In this document: piece after piece, positions 7,306 through 15,943 of the stretch
Layout: each line of letters opens with the position of its first letter
How positions within the stretch are numbered: the first letter of the stretch is position 1
Assembly (NCBI RefSeq): GCF_014649875.1
Contig: NZ_BMTW01000001.1
Coordinates: 682,001-746,000 of the forward strand
Direction: 5' to 3'
Length of the DNA stretch: 64,000 nt
Source: Streptomyces rubiginosohelvolus
Lineage (GTDB): Bacteria > Actinomycetota > Actinomycetes > Streptomycetales > Streptomycetaceae
The notes under the pieces: generated by a model
Databases searched by the model: none
What the model was told of the DNA's origin: nothing
What the model saw: only the letters and a program-made list of their open reading frames with translations
Translations under genes and position numbers: made by a program

Positions 7306-8042
7306 GCACCGGCACCACCACGGGCCCGGCGCCCCACCCCCGTACGGTCGTCGCCCTCACCGGCGTCACCAAGGAGTACCCGGGCCCGGTCGCCGCGCTG
7401 CGCGGGGTGGACCTCACCGTCGAGGAGGGTGAACTCCTCGGCATCGTGGGCCCGTCGGGCTCCGGCAAGTCCACGCTGCTGCACATCATCGGCACCCTGG
7501 ACCGCCCCACCGCGGGCTCCGTCCACATCGCGGGCCACGACGTGGCGGCGCTCTCCGACCGCCGGCTCTCCGCGCTGCGCGCCCAGCATGTGGGCTTCGT
7601 CTTCCAGGCGTTCCACCTCGTGCCGGGCGTCAGCGCCCGCGACAACGTGGCGGAGGGCCTGCTCTACTCGGGCCTCTCCCGCGCGGTACGCCGCCGCAGG
7701 GCGGCCGACGCGCTGGCCCGGGTCGGCCTCGCGGACCGCCTCGACCACAAGCCGCACCAGCTGTCCGGCGGCCAGAGGCAGCGGGTCGCCATCGCCCGGG
7801 CGGTGGTCGGCGAGCCCGCGCTGCTGCTGGCGGACGAGCCGACCGGGGCGCTCGATTCGGCGTCGGGGGCGGCGGTGATGGAGCTGCTGCGCGAGCTGAA
7901 CCGGGAGGGGGCCACGATCGCGGTGATCACGCACGACACGGAGATCGCGGCGCAGTTGCCGCGCGAGGTGCGGATCCGGGACGGCCAGGTGGTCGCGGAC
8001 GTGACCCACGGGCTCGCGGCGACGGCGGGGGCGGAGCTGTGA
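7302..8042 (+). CDS. MacB/LolD-type ABC transporter ATP-binding protein
   Basis: The 246-residue protein carries the full ATPase set: Walker A GPSGSGKST, the Q-loop, signature LSGGQRQRVAIARA, Walker B LLLADEPTGALD and the switch His in VITHD. It closely resembles ATPases that power MacB-type permeases exporting antibiotics, peptides or lipoproteins. It overlaps the permease gene by GTGA at 8039-8042. Confidence 0.95.
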   Translation: MSTGTTTGPAPHPRTVVALTGVTKEYPGPVAALRGVDLTVEEGELLGIVGPSGSGKSTLLHIIGTLDRPTAGSVHIAGHDVAALSDRRLSALRAQHVGFVFQAFHLVPGVSARDNVAEGLLYSGLSRAVRRRRAADALARVGLADRLDHKPHQLSGGQRQRVAIARAVVGEPALLLADEPTGALDSASGAAVMELLRELNREGATIAVITHDTEIAAQLPREVRIRDGQVVADVTHGLAATAGAEL

Positions 8043-9256
8043 GCGCCCCGCGCGGCCGTGGGGGGAACCGGCTGAAGGCGGCCCGGCTGAGCCCCCGGGA
8101 CGTGGCCCACGTCGGCTCGTCCGGACTGCGCAGCCGCCCGATGCGGGTGGTGCTCTCGGCCCTGGGCATCGCCATCGGCATCGCCACGATGATCTCGGTG
8201 GTCGGCATCTCCGCCTCCAGCCAGGCACAACTGCTGCGCGAGCTGGATAAGTTGGGCACGAACCTCCTGGTCGCCTCGCCGGGCGAGTCGATGTTCGCCG
8301 GGGAGGAGGTGAAGCTGCCCGAGGAGTCGGTCGGGATGGTGGGCCGGATCAAGGGCGTCCAGGACGTGGGCGCGACGGCCGACCTGAACGCGACCGTACG
8401 CCGCACCGAGAAGGTCGACGAGGACGACACCGGCGGGATCGCGGTGAAGGCGACGACCGCCGACCTGCTGCGCGTGCTGCGCGGCGAGGTCGGCAGCGGC
8501 AGCTGGCTGAACGCGGCGACCGGACGCTACCCCTCGGTCGTGCTCGGCCACGTGGCGGCGGAGCGCCTGGGCATCACGGAGCCGGGCCGCCAAGTGTGGC
8601 TGGGAGACCGCTACTTCACGGTCGTCGGCATCCTCGACCCGCTCCCCCTCGCCCCCGAGATCGAACGTTCCGCCCTGGTCGGCTGGGAGGGCGCGAAGCG
8701 CCTGCTGGACTTCGACGGCCACCCGACATCGGTGTACGAGCGCTCGGCGGACGCGGCGGTCGAGGACGTACGGAAGGTCATGGCGGCGACGGTCGATCCG
8801 CAGAACCCGCAGAACGTGAAGGTCACCGACCCGTCGTCGGCGCTCCGCGCGAAGGCGGCGACCGAGGGGGCGTTCAGCAGCCTGCTGCTGGGCCTGGGCG
8901 GTATCGCGCTGCTCGTCGGGGGCGTCGGCGTCGCCAACACCATGATCATCTCGGTCCTGGAGCGACGGTACGAGATCGGCCTGCGCCGCTCGCTGGGCGC
9001 GACGCGGGGCCAGATCCGGATCCAGTTCGTCACGGAGTCGCTGATGCTGTCGGGCCTGGGCGGCCTGGCGGGCGTGGCGCTGGGGGCGGCGGCGACGGGG
9101 GTGTACGCGCACTCCGGCGGGCTGCCGTGGGTGGTCCCGCTGTGGGCGGTCGGCGGGGGCTTCGGCGCGACGCTGGCGATCGGCACGGTGGCGGGCCTGT
9201 ACCCGGCGGTCCGGGCGTCCCGGCTCTCCCCGACGCTGGCGCTGCACGCGGCGTGA
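8039..9256 (+). CDS. MacB-like ABC transporter permease (FtsX-type)
   Basis: This 405-residue protein has one N-terminal helix, a large extracytoplasmic MacB core domain (about residues 55-265) and three C-terminal helices with the FtsX-like segment ERRYEIGLRRSLGATRGQIR. The GTG start overlaps the stop of the ATPase gene. With the adaptor and lipoprotein it forms a four-gene export cassette likely controlled by the divergent two-component system; such systems often answer to cell-envelope antibiotics, but nothing here names the substrate. Confidence 0.94.
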   Translation: MSAPRGRGGNRLKAARLSPRDVAHVGSSGLRSRPMRVVLSALGIAIGIATMISVVGISASSQAQLLRELDKLGTNLLVASPGESMFAGEEVKLPEESVGMVGRIKGVQDVGATADLNATVRRTEKVDEDDTGGIAVKATTADLLRVLRGEVGSGSWLNAATGRYPSVVLGHVAAERLGITEPGRQVWLGDRYFTVVGILDPLPLAPEIERSALVGWEGAKRLLDFDGHPTSVYERSADAAVEDVRKVMAATVDPQNPQNVKVTDPSSALRAKAATEGAFSSLLLGLGGIALLVGGVGVANTMIISVLERRYEIGLRRSLGATRGQIRIQFVTESLMLSGLGGLAGVALGAAATGVYAHSGGLPWVVPLWAVGGGFGATLAIGTVAGLYPAVRASRLSPTLALHAA

Positions 9257-9280
9257 GGGGCGGGGGCCGCGCCGGGGCTC

Positions 9281-10756
9281 CTAGGGGGCGCCCGCCGCCC
9301 CGCTCGTCACCTGCGCCAGGTCCACCGCTCCCGCGACCCGGGCCGCGACCGTCTCCGCGTACGCCGCGTCGGTACGTTCGAAGGCGGCCCGGTTCGCCGC
9401 GCGGAGGAACGTCAGCACGCCCAGCGTCCGGCCCCGGCTCCGGAGCACCGCGCAGAGCGCGTGCGCCGCGTCCCGGGGCCAGCGGCGCTCCTCGGCCCAG
9501 GCCGTCGACGCGGCGGCCTGGGCCCCGGCGCTCGTACGCACAGTGCCGGTGCGCTCGACGGACTGGAGGGCCGGGTGGCCGGGGGCGTACCGGGCGGGGA
9601 TGGAGCCTCCGGCGACCAGCAGGCACGGGCCGGGCGCGTCGAACGGTGTGGCGGCCGTCCGGACCAGGCGCTCGCCCGCCACCAGATCGACCAGGACGTG
9701 ATCGGCGAACCCGGCCAGCGCGAAGTCCAGCAGGGAGGTCGCCGCCTCCATCGGGTCCTCGTACTCGCAGGCCGTACGCGCGGCCCGGTGCAGCTGGCTC
9801 GTCCGGAACCGCAGCCGGTCCGCCTCCTGCTCCGCGAGCCTGGCGGCGGTGATGTCCTGGAACAGCCACCCCACCCCGAGCGGAACCGGTTCCTCCGTCA
9901 GCGGGGAGGCCAGTCGCAGGAATCCGCTGCGCCAGCACCGCCGCCGCTCGCCCTCGGCCGTCCGCAGCGTCACCCACAGCTCGGCCGGGGCGCTCGGGGC
10001 CCCTTCGGCGAGCACATGGTGCAGGGCGGCCTCCAGCTCCTCGACGCCCTGGACCACCAGTTCGCCGAGCGGGCGGCCGAGGAGGGAGGTGCGGCTCCCG
10101 CCGAGCGCGCGGGAGGCGTGCGCGTTGACGACCGTGGGCCGCAGGTCGACGTCGACGAGGACCACACCCCAGGACGCGTCCTCCAGCAGCGCCTCGCTCA
10201 GGGCGATGGCCCGCTCCAGGTCGATCTGGGCGTGCACCTCGCTGAACGCGCAGTAGACCCCGGCCGGCTTCCCGTCGGCGCCGCGCACCCCGGCGGACTG
10301 GGTCCGCACCAGCACCCGGCCGCCGTCCTTGCGCAGCAGCGCGAACTCGTGCACCTGCCGCCCCGGCGCGTGCATGGCCGCCATCAGCCGGGCCCGCACC
10401 TCGTCCGCGTCGGCCCGCCGCACCGCCCAGCCCGCGAAGCCGCTGCGGCCGACGGCCTCGTCCGCCGACCAGCCGAGGACGCGTTCGGCCTCGCGGTTCC
10501 AGTGGGTGACCGTGCCGGCCGCGTCGAACGCGCAGAGCGCGGCGTCCATGCCGTCGAGCAGCGCCGCCAGCAGCTGGGACCCGTCGGGCGCACCGGAAGC
10601 CTCGTCCGCGCCGGCCCGGCTCCGGGGATCCGTGGAGTACCCCGCCGCGCCGCCGGAATCCTCGTCCGGTCCGAGCTCGTCGGTGGCCCCCCTGCTCCTG
10701 GGAACACCCACTCCGCACCCCCCGCAGAACGTGTCGGCCGTTCTCCCACGCGTCAC
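9281..10756 (-). CDS. PAS-PAS-GAF sensory protein without an output domain
   Basis: The protein (491 residues from the GTG at 10756, or 476 from the GTG at 10711, which has a better G-rich upstream region) starts with a disordered acidic stretch, then a PAS domain (ALCAFDAAGTVTHWNREAERVLG), a second PAS domain (GVVLVDVDLRPTVVNAHASRALG) and a C-terminal GAF-like domain. Related Streptomyces proteins usually end in a PP2C/SpoIIE phosphatase domain; none is present here. It is monocistronic, ending 24 bases from the convergent permease gene. Confidence 0.85.
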   Translation of the reverse strand: MTRGRTADTFCGGCGVGVPRSRGATDELGPDEDSGGAAGYSTDPRSRAGADEASGAPDGSQLLAALLDGMDAALCAFDAAGTVTHWNREAERVLGWSADEAVGRSGFAGWAVRRADADEVRARLMAAMHAPGRQVHEFALLRKDGGRVLVRTQSAGVRGADGKPAGVYCAFSEVHAQIDLERAIALSEALLEDASWGVVLVDVDLRPTVVNAHASRALGGSRTSLLGRPLGELVVQGVEELEAALHHVLAEGAPSAPAELWVTLRTAEGERRRCWRSGFLRLASPLTEEPVPLGVGWLFQDITAARLAEQEADRLRFRTSQLHRAARTACEYEDPMEAATSLLDFALAGFADHVLVDLVAGERLVRTAATPFDAPGPCLLVAGGSIPARYAPGHPALQSVERTGTVRTSAGAQAAASTAWAEERRWPRDAAHALCAVLRSRGRTLGVLTFLRAANRAAFERTDAAYAETVAARVAGAVDLAQVTSGAAGAP

Positions 10757-10854
10757 CGCGTGTATCGCTGCACGTCAGACCATTCAACTCGAACGTGACC
10801 CAGCGCACATCCACTTCGCCCAAATCTTCTGGCCCGGTCCGGCGAATAAATCGG

Positions 10855-10884
10855 TTGTACGGCGATCCGGGGCGCTCGTAGGCT
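10855..10884 (+). promoter_or_regulatory. vegetative-type promoter for the mini-ORF/structured RNA
   Basis: TTGTAC at 10855-10860 and TAGGCT at 10879-10884 are separated by 18 bases, a good HrdB-like pair for Streptomyces. Transcription would begin near 10891, about ten bases before the strong ribosome-binding site of the mini-ORF. Confidence 0.5.
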
Positions 10885-10916
10885 GTGGAGCACACAGGAA
10901 AGGAGGTGTTCCGGAA

Positions 10917-10955
10917 GTGATTTCTCTTCGGACTCGTGAGGTGGCTGCGGGCTGA
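10917..10955 (+). CDS. 12-codon mini-ORF with a near-perfect ribosome-binding site
   Basis: GTG at 10917 starts a peptide reading (M/V)ISLRTREVAAG that ends at TGA 10953-10955. The sequence AAAGGAGGTG at 10899-10908 is almost fully complementary to the 16S rRNA 3' end and sits at a normal distance from the GTG, much stronger than most sites in this window. No structural gene follows on this strand, because pdxH converges from the right. It may be a leader peptide or the coding part of a dual-function small RNA. Confidence 0.5.
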   Translation: MISLRTREVAAG

Positions 10956-11090
10956 CGCCCGTCGTCGCACTCTTTTGCAGTGCTAGGCCGGTCGCCGGCC
11001 AATCCCAAGCAGTCACCGACCCGCAGGCTCGCCGGTAAGTCCGGCCGGCTCCTCTGTGCACGGAGGAACCAGAGCCTGCGGGTTTCTGCG
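10956..11090 (+). ncRNA. multi-helix structured RNA / terminator after the mini-ORF
   Basis: Four helices follow the mini-ORF. GCACT 10967-10971 pairs with AGTGC 10979-10983. GGCCGG 10986-10991 pairs with CCGGCC 10995-11000. A perfect 12-bp helix (11019-11030 with 11072-11083) encloses two hairpins, GCCGG/CCGGC at 11031-11045 and TCCTC/GAGGA at 11050-11067, making a three-way junction. A T-containing tract follows, so the junction probably also terminates transcription. I do not recognise a named RNA family. Confidence 0.5.
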
Positions 11091-11106
11091 TTGCACGCCC
11101 CCTCAG

Positions 11107-11130
11107 CCCTAGGACGACAGGTCCTAGGGG
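11107..11130. terminator. hairpin overlapping the pdxH stop codon
   Basis: CCCTAGGAC and GTCCTAGGG form a 9-bp stem with a five-base loop; the pdxH stop codon (TAG, 11124-11126 on the minus strand) lies inside it. It probably ends pdxH transcription and separates it from the convergent mini-ORF transcript. Confidence 0.5.
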
Positions 11131-11825
11131 CAGAGCCGCTCCACCCGCCACCTGCCGCCCGGCTCACCGCCCTCCCTGACGTACCGCAGCCGGTCGTGCA
11201 GCCGGTTCTCGTGCCCCTGCCAGAACTCGATCGTCTGGGGCACCACCCGGAAGCCGCCCCAGTGCGGCGGGGCCGGGACCTTCTCGCCCTCGGGGTAGCG
11301 GGCGGCCAGCTCCTCGTACCGGGCGATCAGCTCCTCGCGGGAGCCGACGACGGTGGACTGGGCGCTGGCCCACGCGCCGAGCTGGGAGCCGTGCGGGCGG
11401 GTGCGGAAGTAGCCGACGGTCTCCTCGCGGGAGGTGCGGGAGGCGGTGCCGGTGACGATGACCTGGCGGGCCATCGGGTGCCAGGGGAAGAGCAGGGAGA
11501 CATGGGGGTTCGCGGTCAGCTCGCGGCCCTTGCGGGAGTCGTAGTTGGTGAAGAAGACGAAGCCCCGGTCGTCGTACTGCTTGAGCAGCACCGTGCGCGA
11601 GGACGGGCGGCCGTCCGGGTCGGCGGTGGAGACGATCATCGCGTTGGGCTCGTGCAGTACGCCGCCGACGGCGACCTGCCGGAACCAGCGGGCGAACTGC
11701 TCCATCGGGTCGGCGGCGAGGTCGCGCTCGACGAAGTCCTCCGAGCGGTACTGCTCGCGCATGGCCGCGGGATCGGTGCTGGAATCGTCCGGGAGGGGCC
11801 CCGGGGAACCTTCTGGTGTGGGCAC
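11124..11825 (-). CDS. pdxH: pyridoxamine 5'-phosphate oxidase
   Basis: The 233-residue flavoprotein oxidises pyridoxine/pyridoxamine 5'-phosphate to pyridoxal 5'-phosphate with FMN. Typical features are [23 protein letters not shown] at the N-terminus, [21 protein letters not shown] (FMN site), [18 protein letters not shown], and the C-terminal [16 protein letters not shown] and RLHDRLRY motifs. I chose the GTG at 11825 because family members start about 15-20 residues before this conserved block; the frame itself is open to 11975. It is divergent from citA2, as in S. coelicolor (recalled). Confidence 0.95.
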   Translation of the reverse strand: MPTPEGSPGPLPDDSSTDPAAMREQYRSEDFVERDLAADPMEQFARWFRQVAVGGVLHEPNAMIVSTADPDGRPSSRTVLLKQYDDRGFVFFTNYDSRKGRELTANPHVSLLFPWHPMARQVIVTGTASRTSREETVGYFRTRPHGSQLGAWASAQSTVVGSREELIARYEELAARYPEGEKVPAPPHWGGFRVVPQTIEFWQGHENRLHDRLRYVREGGEPGGRWRVERLCP

Positions 11826-12028
11826 GGGCCCATCCTGCCGCAGCGGCCGAGTGTGCCCGGCGCCGAGGGGCCGTAACCACGCCCCGGCGAAAGGGGGCCC
11901 TGTGCCGGATGTCACGCTTCCCCGCATCGGAGGAACCCGCCAATATCTTGGGGCAGGCCGCTGTGGCTTCCGCACAGCCCAGCACGCCGCGCACCGCCCG
12001 TCGCCCGCCGAACTGAGGGAGCCGCCTG

Positions 12029-13132
12029 ATGTCCGACTTCGTACCCGGTCTTGAGGGAGTCGTCGCGTTCGAAACGGAGATCGCCGAACCGGACAAGGAA
12101 GGCGGTTCGCTCCGTTATCGCGGGGTCGACATCGAGGATCTGGTCGGTCACGTCTCCTTCGGCAACGTGTGGGGCCTGCTGGTGGACGGGGCGTTCAACC
12201 CCGGCCTGCCGCCCGCCGAGCCGTTCCCGATCCCCGTGCACTCGGGTGACATCCGGGTCGACGTCCAGTCCGCGCTGGCGATGCTCGCCCCGGTCTGGGG
12301 CCTGAAGCCGCTGCTGGACATCGACGAGGCGACCGCCCGGGACGACCTGGCGCGGGCCGCGGTGATGGCCCTGTCGTACGTCGCCCAGTCGGCGCGCGGC
12401 CAGGGACTGCCGATGGTGCCCCAGAGCGAGATCGACAAGGCCCACTCGGTGGTCGAACGCTTCATGATCCGCTGGCGCGGCGAGCCGGACCCGAAGCACG
12501 TGAAGGCGGTCGACGCGTACTGGACGTCGGCGGCGGAGCACGGCATGAACGCCTCCACGTTCACGGCCCGGGTCATCGCCTCGACGGGCGCGGACGTCGC
12601 GGCCGCCCTGTCCGGAGCGGTGGGCGCGATGTCGGGCCCGCTGCACGGCGGGGCCCCGTCCCGGGTCCTCGGCATGATCGAGGAGATCGAGCGGACGGGC
12701 GACGCGACCGCGTACGTGAAGCAGGCCCTGGACCGGGGTGAGCGCCTGATGGGCTTCGGCCACCGCGTCTACCGCGCCGAGGACCCGCGCGCCCGCGTCC
12801 TGCGCCGCACGGCCCGCGAACTGGCCGCCCCGCGCTTCGAGGTGGCGGAGGCACTGGAGAAGGCGGCCCTGGAGGAGCTGCACAACCGCCGCCCGGACCG
12901 GGTCCTGGCGACGAACGTGGAGTTCTGGGCGGCGATCGTGCTGGACTTCGCGGAGGTCCCGGCGCACATGTTCACCTCGATGTTCACGTGTGCCCGTACG
13001 GCGGGCTGGTCGGCGCACATCCTGGAGCAGAAGCGCACGGGCCGCCTGGTCCGCCCGTCGGCGACGTACGTGGGCCCGGGCACGCGGAACCCGCGCGAGA
13101 TCAGCGGGTACGAGGACATCGTCGCGGGCTGA
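12029..13132 (+). CDS. citA2: citrate synthase 2 (Asp-to-Glu active site)
   Basis: The 367-residue enzyme condenses acetyl-CoA and oxaloacetate, or is a 2-methylcitrate synthase-like paralogue. GPLHGG (His206) and [15 protein letters not shown] (His245) are the two catalytic histidine segments, and EHGMNAS (His171) binds oxaloacetate. The third catalytic residue, normally Asp in NVDFY, is Glu298 in NVEFW. The ATG at 12029 is preceded by GAGGGAG. The gene is shorter than the usual type I/II enzymes (about 430 residues). A hairpin 30 bases after the stop is the likely terminator. Confidence 0.92.
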   Translation: MSDFVPGLEGVVAFETEIAEPDKEGGSLRYRGVDIEDLVGHVSFGNVWGLLVDGAFNPGLPPAEPFPIPVHSGDIRVDVQSALAMLAPVWGLKPLLDIDEATARDDLARAAVMALSYVAQSARGQGLPMVPQSEIDKAHSVVERFMIRWRGEPDPKHVKAVDAYWTSAAEHGMNASTFTARVIASTGADVAAALSGAVGAMSGPLHGGAPSRVLGMIEEIERTGDATAYVKQALDRGERLMGFGHRVYRAEDPRARVLRRTARELAAPRFEVAEALEKAALEELHNRRPDRVLATNVEFWAAIVLDFAEVPAHMFTSMFTCARTAGWSAHILEQKRTGRLVRPSATYVGPGTRNPREISGYEDIVAG

Positions 13133-13162
13133 GCCGGGGCCGGGGGTGTTCCCAGAGCGGTG

Positions 13163-13197
13163 AACGTGCCGGTGCGGGGTAGGCGTACCGGCACGTT
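13163..13197 (+). terminator. terminator hairpin after citA2
   Basis: AACGTGCCGGT at 13163-13173 pairs with ACCGGCACGTT at 13187-13197 around a 13-base loop, and TTCC follows. It lies between citA2 and the VOC gene on the same strand. Confidence 0.7.
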
Positions 13198-13229
13198 TCC
13201 GGCGCATTCCCGGCACGAGGAGGCAGACC

Positions 13230-13772
13230 ATGAGCACGCCCCGCCCGTCCCTGACCCTGTCCAGCACGGTTCTCGACGCTCCGGACGCGGCGGAGTTGGC
13301 GGACTTCTACCGCCGCCTCCTGGGGTGGGAGACCGTCCAGGATGAGCCCGGCTGGGTGAAGCTGCTGCCACCCGGCGGCGGCTCGGGCCTGGGCTTCCAG
13401 ACGGAGAAGGCGTACGTGCCCCCGGCCTGGCCCGCCTCCCCCGGCGACCAGCTGATGATGCTGCACCTGGACTTCGAGGTGACGGACCTGGAGACGGCCG
13501 TGGCCCACGCGGTCGCGGAGGGCGCGACACCGGCGGAGTTCCAGCCGCAGCACGACGTACGGGTGCTGTTCGACCCGGTGGGCCACCCGTTCTGCCTGTT
13601 CGTGAACGAAGAGGCCCCGGGCGAGCCCCCGGCGATCAGCCCCGAGTGGGTGGCGGAGCAGACGCGGGAGATCGCCGAGCAGGACCGGCTGACGGTCCAG
13701 GACGCGGTGGCCCCGGACCCGTCGGCCCCGGCGGCCCCGCCACGGCAGGCGGAGCCGGACACTCTGACGTGA
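13230..13772 (+). CDS. VOC (glyoxalase/bleomycin-resistance fold) family protein
   Basis: The 180-residue protein begins with a VOC repeat (SSTVLDAPDAAELADFYRRLLGWE), has the middle MLHLDFEVTDLETAV metal-side motif and ends with FDPVGHPFCLF, all characteristic of vicinal-oxygen-chelate enzymes or binding proteins. About 45 extra residues, Pro-rich at the end, extend beyond the domain. GAGGAGG precedes the ATG. The substrate cannot be told from the sequence. Confidence 0.88.
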   Translation: MSTPRPSLTLSSTVLDAPDAAELADFYRRLLGWETVQDEPGWVKLLPPGGGSGLGFQTEKAYVPPAWPASPGDQLMMLHLDFEVTDLETAVAHAVAEGATPAEFQPQHDVRVLFDPVGHPFCLFVNEEAPGEPPAISPEWVAEQTREIAEQDRLTVQDAVAPDPSAPAAPPRQAEPDTLT

Positions 13773-13796
13773 CGCGGATCCGGCGGACTGCGTGAC

Positions 13797-14471
13797 TCAG
13801 TCCTGGTGGGCGCGGCGGACGGCGATGACGTTGTCGGTGACGGTCGCGGTCTCGCCGCCGGGCCCGGTGGCGGTCCGCTCGGGCGCGTGACAGCGCTCGG
13901 TGCGCCATCCGTCGCCGAGCCGCAGGGACGCGAGGACCTCGTCGGGGCTGGGGAACGTCACGTCCTCGTGGCCGTCCCGCCAGGACCACGGGGCGAGCGA
14001 GGCGTGCTCGACCAGGACGAGGAGACCGCCGGGGGCGACGGCTTCGGCGGCGCGCCGGAGGACCTGTTCGCGGGGGATCTCCACAGGGGTGTGGAAGTAG
14101 CTCGCGGTGACCAGGTCGAAGGCCCCGTCGGGGAAGGTCCGGGCGAGGTCGTGCCGGCTCGGGTGGACGCGGTCGGCCAGCCCGGCCGCGTCAGCCCCGG
14201 CGCCGACCCGTTCCAGGGCGGTCGCCGAGACGTCGACGGCGGTGACGTCCCAGCCGAGCGAGGCGAGCCAGAGGGCGTCGCCGCCGTGCCCGCAGCCGAG
14301 GTCGAGCGCACGGTCGCCGCGACCGCCCGGCTCGGGGGCCAGGGCGGTGACGGCCTCGGCGAGGACGGCGTTGGGCCGGGTGCCCCACTGAGGGTCGACG
14401 CCGGCGTAGTGGTTCTCCCAGAACGCGGCGGAGTCGGTGGTGTCGGTGGCACGGGTGGTGTCGCTGCTCAC
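13797..14471 (-). CDS. SAM-dependent methyltransferase (class I)
   Basis: The 224-residue protein has the SAM-binding motif I ALDLGCGHGGDALWLA, motif II VTAVDVSATALERV and the FDLVTASYFHTP post-motif. It resembles tellurite/thiopurine-type small methyltransferases (TehB-like). The GTG at 14471 is preceded by GAGAGG, whereas the frame would otherwise run far upstream through the next gene. It is divergent from the XRE-cupin regulator, whose start lies 97 bases away, so one promoter region serves both. Confidence 0.88.
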   Translation of the reverse strand: MSSDTTRATDTTDSAAFWENHYAGVDPQWGTRPNAVLAEAVTALAPEPGGRGDRALDLGCGHGGDALWLASLGWDVTAVDVSATALERVGAGADAAGLADRVHPSRHDLARTFPDGAFDLVTASYFHTPVEIPREQVLRRAAEAVAPGGLLVLVEHASLAPWSWRDGHEDVTFPSPDEVLASLRLGDGWRTERCHAPERTATGPGGETATVTDNVIAVRRAHQD

Positions 14472-14568
14472 GGCGGATTCCTCTCGTTTCTCTCTTCCCC
14501 TGAGGAGGACGGTGCGCCGCGGCCTGCCGCCCTTGCAAGCTTCCATGCCGTTTCGGCAACCTGGGGGC

Positions 14569-15210
14569 ATGGGAGACATGGAAGGACAGCCACCAGCGGC
14601 GCGGGGCGCCGAGGACCGGGACGGCGTCCTGGCCGCGGTGGGCCCCCGCCTGCGCGAACTGCGGCGCAGGCACGGCATGACGCTGGCCGAACTGGCGGAG
14701 CGGACCGGGATCAACGAGAGCACCCTGTCCCGCCTGGAGGGCGGCACGCGCAAGCCGACGCTGGAACTGCTGCTGCCGCTGGCGGAGGTCCACGCGGTCC
14801 CACTGGACGAACTGGTGGGCGCACCCCGCACCGGCGACCCGCGCATCCACCTCCGCCCGGTGACGCGGGACGGCCTCACGTACGTACCGCTGAGCCGCCC
14901 GGGAGGGGTCCAGGCCCACAAGCTGCTGATCCGCCCGAGCCCGGCGGGCACGGAACCGACCCTGCGGACCCACGAGGGCTTCGAGTGGCTGTACGTCCTG
15001 GCCGGCCGGCTCCGCCTGCTCCTGGGCGAGCGGTCCCTCGTCCTGAAGCCCGGCGAGGCGGCCGAGTTCGACACGCATGTCCCCCACTGGCTCGGCTCCG
15101 ACGACGACCGCACCGTGGAACTGCTCGTCCTCTTCGGCCACCAGGGCGAACGGGCCCACCTGAGGGCCCGCCAGGAGCCTTTGCGAGGATCGGCGGATGG
15201 GACACCCTGA
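14569..15210 (+). CDS. XRE-family regulator with C-terminal cupin domain
   Basis: The 213-residue protein has a Cro/C1-type helix-turn-helix at about residues 25-80 (LRELRRRHGMTLAELAERTGINESTLSRLEGG) and a cupin sensor domain at 130-195 (HEGFEWLYVLAGRLRLLLGERSLVLKPGEAAEF). Such regulators bind small ligands in the cupin. The start may be ATG 14569 or 14578. Its end overlaps the kinase-like gene by 14 bases, so it is the first gene of an operon that also contains two AlkB-like dioxygenases. Confidence 0.88.
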   Translation: MGDMEGQPPAARGAEDRDGVLAAVGPRLRELRRRHGMTLAELAERTGINESTLSRLEGGTRKPTLELLLPLAEVHAVPLDELVGAPRTGDPRIHLRPVTRDGLTYVPLSRPGGVQAHKLLIRPSPAGTEPTLRTHEGFEWLYVLAGRLRLLLGERSLVLKPGEAAEFDTHVPHWLGSDDDRTVELLVLFGHQGERAHLRARQEPLRGSADGTP

Positions 15211-15943
15211 GGCAGCATCCGTCAGCCACTCGCCCTCGACCTGGCAACAGCCGCACCCCGCACCGGCTTCGGCGGATCGCAGCGCCCTGACGAAGGCGCT
15301 CGCGGAACGCGTACGGGCCCTTGGAACCGGTCGGCTCCTGGTCGGCATCGACGGCTTCACGGCGGCGGGGAAGACGAGCTTCGGCCACGAACTGGCAGCG
15401 CACATAGCCGAGTCGGGGCGTCCGGTGCTCCGGGCCACGCTGGACGACTTCAAGAACCCGTGGAAGGACCGGCACCTGTACGACCGGGAGTCGGGCGAGG
15501 GCTACTACCGCAACGCGTACGACTACGCCTCGGCCAAGCGCCTCCTGCTGGACCCCGCCCGCTCGCCGGAGGCGGAGTCGTGCGCCCTGTGCTCGATCGA
15601 CCCGCTGACACAGGACAGCCACGCGGCCGAAACGGCCCCCCTCGCCCCGGACTCCGTCCTGATCGTGGACGGCGTCTTCGCGTTCCGGCCCGAGATCGAC
15701 GCGTACTGGGACTTCCGGATCTGGATGGACGTGGACGCCGAACTCTCCGTACGCCGCGGCGCGGAACGCGACCAGGACTGGGCGGGCTCGGACGCGGAGG
15801 CGATCCACCGAAACCGGTACCTGGTGGCGGAGCGTCTCTACCTCGACGAGGTGGACCCGCTGCCGAGGATGGACGCGGTGGTGGACAACACGGACTTCGC
15901 GCGGCCGCGCTTGATGTCCGCGAAAGGGCAGGTGGCGTGGTGA
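15197..15943 (+). CDS. uridine kinase-like P-loop NTPase
   Basis: The 248-residue protein has a Walker A loop GIDGFTAAGKTS near residue 51, a Walker B-like LIVDGVF near 155 and the acceptor-side segment LDDFKNPWKDRHLYDRESGEGYYRNAYDY, as in uridine/phosphoribulokinase-family enzymes. Many such Streptomyces proteins are annotated as uridine kinase without proof. It overlaps the regulator upstream (14 bases) and the dioxygenase gene downstream (GTGA, 15940-15943). The phosphorylated substrate is unknown. Confidence 0.85.
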   Translation: MGHPEAASVSHSPSTWQQPHPAPASADRSALTKALAERVRALGTGRLLVGIDGFTAAGKTSFGHELAAHIAESGRPVLRATLDDFKNPWKDRHLYDRESGEGYYRNAYDYASAKRLLLDPARSPEAESCALCSIDPLTQDSHAAETAPLAPDSVLIVDGVFAFRPEIDAYWDFRIWMDVDAELSVRRGAERDQDWAGSDAEAIHRNRYLVAERLYLDEVDPLPRMDAVVDNTDFARPRLMSAKGQVAW

